Below, one piece after another: positions 62,019 through 64,000 of a stretch of 64,000 nt of DNA. Under the pieces are notes generated by a model that saw only the letters and a program-made list of their open reading frames with translations, had not been told where the DNA came from and made no database searches. The first letter of the stretch is position 1. Each line of letters opens with the position of its first letter. Position numbers and translations under genes: made by a program. The stretch is from a virus, in IMG/VR virus record IMGVR_UViG_3300024261_000006, positions 89,119-153,118 of that record, one strand, 5' to 3'.

Positions 62019-62522
62019 TTACGTCTGTGACTCTAGAGACACCCTACTCCACACAGTCGCTTCCCAACCATCACTTTTATCAACATACTTCTTTCCTGTA
62101 TCTTCAAATCCAGCATTACTAAACGCTCTCTGCGAAGAAATATTATCGACTCCAATAAGCAAATCAGCAGCTTCTCTACACTCGAAAAACTTCGATATCG
62201 CTATACTCCCTATACCCTTGACTCTCTCTCTCGCTTCACTATCAATATAAACAGCTCCAACTCTCCACCCGCCTTTCTCTTCTCTAGGCGTCATAAACCC
62301 AACTAAGTCACCTCTCCAATATATTCCCCCTCGAGCTCTACTCACATCATGAGGATAAACAAAACCACTTATCTCACCATCAGAATCTCCCTTCATTAAC
62401 AAGTCTTCCGGTATGCCATCAGGAAATACCACTTCAACATCACTAGCTATTGCAGTCTCACGCGTCTCTTTTAATAGATTTCTCCAACCTTCAACCAATA
62501 ATTTTGTTTCTTTTCGATTCAT
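62019..62522 (-). CDS. GNAT acetyltransferase with leader-like N-terminus (167 aa)
   Basis: GNAT motif A is RVKGIGSIAI (100-109, R-x-x-G-x-G) and motif B is DNISSQRAFSNAGFEDTG (126-143, N-x-x-[AS]-x-x-x-[YF]-x-x-x-GF). Strands VGFMTPRE and GWRVGAVYIDSEARER lead into the CoA site. The start MNRKETKLLVEGWRNLLKET contains L-V-E and L-K-E triplets; it differs from the MRIT leader but resembles another short phage leader type (x-x-LxExWRxxLxE) that I recall. It is the second acetyltransferase-like gene in the array. The region is less AT-rich than its neighbours. Confidence 0.8.
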   Translation of the reverse strand: MNRKETKLLVEGWRNLLKETRETAIASDVEVVFPDGIPEDLLMKGDSDGEISGFVYPHDVSRARGGIYWRGDLVGFMTPREEKGGWRVGAVYIDSEARERVKGIGSIAISKFFECREAADLLIGVDNISSQRAFSNAGFEDTGKKYVDKSDGWEATVWSRVSLESQT

Positions 62523-62566
62523 AATGTTATCCCTGTTAAATATTTCAACACAACTACATATGTTTA

Positions 62567-62627
62567 ATCATGTCAATATAAAATATTTAACTCACATAAA
62601 CGTCATGACTCAGGAGACACCCAGCTC
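62567..62627 (-). repeat. 61-bp upstream repeat, copy 2
   Basis: Partner of 61721-61781. It lies 45-105 nt upstream of the GNAT gene start at 62522, nearly the same distance as copy 1 from its gene. Confidence 0.85.
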
Positions 62628-62653
62628 GACAAGAATTAAATTATTTGCAAATA

Positions 62654-63349
62654 CTAAAGCATTTCTTTTCTAATTTTTCTTAGATGATCACGCTCAGTAT
62701 CATCTCTTCGAAGTCTTGCTCTAGTTTCTGCTTCTGTCTCTCCTGAGTAAGGATTAGCATAGACTCCTCGACCAAATTCTCGATCTAATCTATCTCTTCT
62801 TTTTGCCTGCTCTTCTCTTTCTCTAGAATGAATCATTGATTCATATTCAACTCCTGATGAATTGATTTGACCAAACTCATTATTACATCTTCTTTCAAAC
62901 TTTTGCGTATCTATAGGTAAACTAAACCAAACATTTCCTTCACCCTCTGATGTATTAAAGGTACCTTTTGTACAGTATACTAAACGACCACCATCATTAG
63001 AATCATAAAAAACTTTTAAAGGCATAATACTACTAACAAAACCAGAACTACTAACAACACGTTCAGCTTCTTCGTTTCCTTCGCCTATGTCAATTTGATT
63101 AACACAATTTTCAAAAGCATCTATGAAAAAACCATGATCATCTTCAAAAGGTCTATAACTATCATAACTGTCAACATTTCCAACAGATATAAATTCACAT
63201 TCTCTAGAAGGACATAAGTTTTTAATATCTCTTGATGATATTCCTCTTTTAGGCATCATATACATTGCGGCAAATTTTCCTACGTGATCAAATGTTTCTT
63301 TAATCACACTCCTTATCAAACTTCGTAATTTACTCTCAGTTATTCTCAT
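62654..63349 (-). CDS. Leader-carrying protein, unknown cargo (231 aa)
   Basis: The leader MRITESKLRSLIRSVIKET has I-K-E at 16-18. The middle is alpha/beta with NLCPSRECEFISVGNVDSYD and VWFSLPIDTQKFERRCNNEF. The last 60 residues are highly charged and Arg-rich (SREREEQAKRRDRLDREFGR ... ETEAETRARLRRDDTERDHL), suited to binding nucleic acid or packing in the head. No enzyme motif is recognised. It is the outermost gene of the leader array. Confidence 0.75.
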   Translation of the reverse strand: MRITESKLRSLIRSVIKETFDHVGKFAAMYMMPKRGISSRDIKNLCPSRECEFISVGNVDSYDSYRPFEDDHGFFIDAFENCVNQIDIGEGNEEAERVVSSSGFVSSIMPLKVFYDSNDGGRLVYCTKGTFNTSEGEGNVWFSLPIDTQKFERRCNNEFGQINSSGVEYESMIHSREREEQAKRRDRLDREFGRGVYANPYSGETEAETRARLRRDDTERDHLRKIRKEML

Positions 63350-63428
63350 ATTTAAAACTCTTTCTATTAATATAACTAAATATAAATATATCTCTAAATA
63401 TCAAAAAGTTATTAAAAAAGTCTCCTGG

Positions 63429-63445
63429 AGTTTTTTTCACAAATT
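63429..63445 (-). repeat. 17-bp upstream repeat, copy 2
   Basis: Partner of 61967-61983, placed 80-96 nt upstream of the ATG at 63349. Confidence 0.75.
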
Positions 63446-63473
63446 AGATGTATTCAAATGTGATACCTAAAAG

Positions 63474-63495
63474 CTTTTCGAAAAGTTCCCGGGAA
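63474..63495. repeat. Two adjoining perfect palindromes
   Basis: CTTTTCGAAAAG (63474-63485) is followed without a gap by TTCCCGGGAA (63486-63495). They mark the border between the AT-rich leader-gene array and the GC-rich region, and might be protein-binding sites or a recombination scar. Confidence 0.7.
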
Positions 63496-63600
63496 GAAAA
63501 TGCTGGTAGCGGACTAAACCCCCCCTGGGCCGGAGTCCCACTGAGTTTTAGATACACGCAGAGGGGGCCTAAAAGGGGCCCTCTAGAGCCCCGGGGCCTA

Positions 63601-63630
63601 CGTGTAACCGGCGACGTGGCATATTATAAT
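63601..63630 (+). promoter_or_regulatory. Repeated promoter, copy 1
   Basis: CGTGTAAC at 63601-63608, 16 nt, then TATAAT at 63625-63630. The upstream element, spacer length and -10 box are the same in copies 2 and 3. The -10 fits sigma-70, and the upstream element resembles the GTTTAC-type -35 of T4 early promoters. Confidence 0.75.
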
Positions 63631-63649
63631 AAGAACATAAGGGGGGATA

Positions 63650-63663
63650 GGAACGGTGGTTCC
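63650..63663 (+). promoter_or_regulatory. Hairpin in the leader of transcript 1
   Basis: GGAAC (63650-63654), loop GGTG, GTTCC (63659-63663), followed by AAAA. It lies about 20 nt downstream of the -10 box of promoter copy 1, so it would be near the 5' end of the RNA. Confidence 0.5.
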
Positions 63664-63665
63664 AA

Positions 63666-63681
63666 AAGAGGCATGCCTCTT
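63666..63681. promoter_or_regulatory. 16-bp perfect palindrome, possible operator
   Basis: AAGAGGCATGCCTCTT is a perfect two-fold symmetric site about 35 nt downstream of promoter copy 1. A dimeric regulator could bind here; no regulator is known. Confidence 0.5.
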
Positions 63682-63782
63682 CCCTTCAGATCTTTGACAT
63701 CGTTGGTTTCCCGGTCAGTTGAATTACCAAGTTACACGTTTCTTGGTGATGATGTGAGAACTCTGGCGTCCGGCGTATTAAT

Positions 63783-63812
63783 CGTGTAACTATCGCCTGA
63801 AGGTTATATAAT
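63783..63812 (+). promoter_or_regulatory. Repeated promoter, copy 2
   Basis: CGTGTAAC at 63783-63790, exactly 16 nt, then TATAAT at 63807-63812, starting 182 nt after copy 1. Copies 2 and 3 share the longer ATCGTGTAACTA. The RNA would begin with a short hairpin around GAGGCCTTCGTCCTC. Confidence 0.75.
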
Positions 63813-63967
63813 AACAGGTCAGGCAAAAACGAGGCCTTCGTCCTCATGTTAGAGCCTTAAGTTGAAAGGCATCATATGCTTACCTTGATTATTCTCTTCT
63901 TAGCTGCATCGATCATCATTGATCTCGAGAACTTGCGTTGACAGCCCTTCGGGTCGTCGAGTTGGAT

Positions 63968-63997
63968 CGTGTAACTAATTGAGACAGATGGTATAAT
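63968..63997 (+). promoter_or_regulatory. Repeated promoter, copy 3
   Basis: CGTGTAAC at 63968-63975, exactly 16 nt, then TATAAT at 63992-63997, starting 185 nt after copy 2. It would drive transcription out of the right edge of the window. Confidence 0.75.
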
Positions 63998-64000
63998 AAA

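Larger units (their letters stand above)
63350..64000. other. Gene-poor, GC-rich structured region
   Basis: After the leader-gene promoter (to about 63446) the sequence changes abruptly from AT-rich to GC-rich at about 63484. A 113-codon plus frame (63448-63789) runs across it, but it contains a promoter and many palindromes and has no ribosome site, so I do not call it a gene. The region holds three promoter copies, several perfect palindromes and strong hairpins. No tRNA with a recognisable T-loop was found. Confidence 0.6.

Noticed and set aside
63731-63738. GTTACACG, the promoter upstream element in reverse
   Set aside because: No TATAAT follows after 16 nt on the minus strand. It may pair with copy 1 as an inverted repeat but is not a fourth promoter.
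63448-63789. 113-codon plus-strand frame in the GC-rich region
   Set aside because: It has no ribosome site and no protein-like composition. It spans promoter copy 1, a hairpin and several palindromes, and GC-rich DNA gives long chance frames.
63872-64000. Minus-strand open frame entering from the right edge (42 residues, ...DDPKGCQRKFSRSMMIDAAKKR...), followed downstream by a weak hairpin with a T run
   Set aside because: It is short, has no start in view and covers promoter copy 3. It could be the end of a real gene, but the window does not show enough; the adjoining sequence would settle it.
63484-64000. tRNA or ribosomal RNA gene in the GC-rich region
   Set aside because: I looked for a GTTCGA-type T-loop and cloverleaf arms and for conserved rRNA words and found none.

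Overview
The window is a stretch of an AT-rich tailed-phage genome. It reads as a large, contractile-tailed (myovirus-like) virus distantly related to the T4 group. The evidence is a dense block of baseplate and tail genes, a gp25-like wedge protein, a baseplate-J/gp6-like protein, a T4 gp55-like late sigma factor, and matching TATAAATA late-promoter sequences. Genes are tightly packed, with many ATGA or TAATG junctions. Several proteins resemble families I recall from large marine phages. The host is not identified. An exported DUF481-like barrel protein and a possible lipoprotein suggest a Gram-negative (diderm) host.

Layout: (1) 1-25.7 kb, minus strand: very large structural proteins, including FN3-like, LamG-like and DNRLRE-like modules, ending at the gp6-like, gp25-like and OB-fold hub-like baseplate genes. 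(2) 25.7-30.4 kb, minus: a coiled-coil protein, the gp55-like sigma factor, a small membrane protein, two GT-B glycosyltransferases and a four-cysteine PD-(D/E)XK nuclease. (3) 30.5-43.7 kb, minus: three big modular tail-fibre-like proteins and small beta-rich accessory proteins. The first fibre gene is visibly less AT-rich than the rest. (4) 43.7-50.7 kb, mostly minus: PIN-PhoH ATPase, a Zn-Cys/sigma-region-4 protein (plus strand), an Hc1-like histone fragment, a diverged chaperonin-like protein, a Nudix hydrolase, a DinG-like helicase and small proteins. (5) 50.7-56.6 kb, mostly plus: a class III nucleotidyl cyclase with a C-terminal membrane anchor, three small tandem beta-rich proteins, a holin-like membrane protein, a CHAP-like hydrolase and a DUF481-like barrel, interrupted by a minus-strand GIY-YIG gene and a frameshifted amidohydrolase-derived fragment.

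(6) 56.6-63.4 kb, minus, is the most unusual part. At least six otherwise unrelated proteins start with nearly the same ~18-residue basic amphipathic leader (pattern M-R-I-[TS]-E-x-[KR]-L-R-x-[LIM]-I). The leader ends in an [IL]-x-E tripeptide, which is the cleavage signature of T4-type prohead proteases. Two further genes (kinase-like and GNAT-like) have shorter leaders with the same ending, and a ninth copy is a degraded stub. Cargo folds include GNAT acetyltransferase-like, kinase-like and possibly ADP-ribosyltransferase-like domains. The simplest reading is a set of capsid-targeted proteins, packaged in the head and delivered with the DNA, comparable in logic to T4 Alt and internal proteins I-III. 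The units are separated by duplicated promoter/leader repeats, as expected of a cassette array that grows by duplication.

(7) 63.45-64.0 kb is a GC-rich, palindrome-rich region without a convincing gene. It holds three copies of one promoter (CGTGTAAC, exactly 16 nt, TATAAT) about 180 bp apart, all pointing right out of the window. All functional statements are from reading the sequence and recalled family features; no database search was run.
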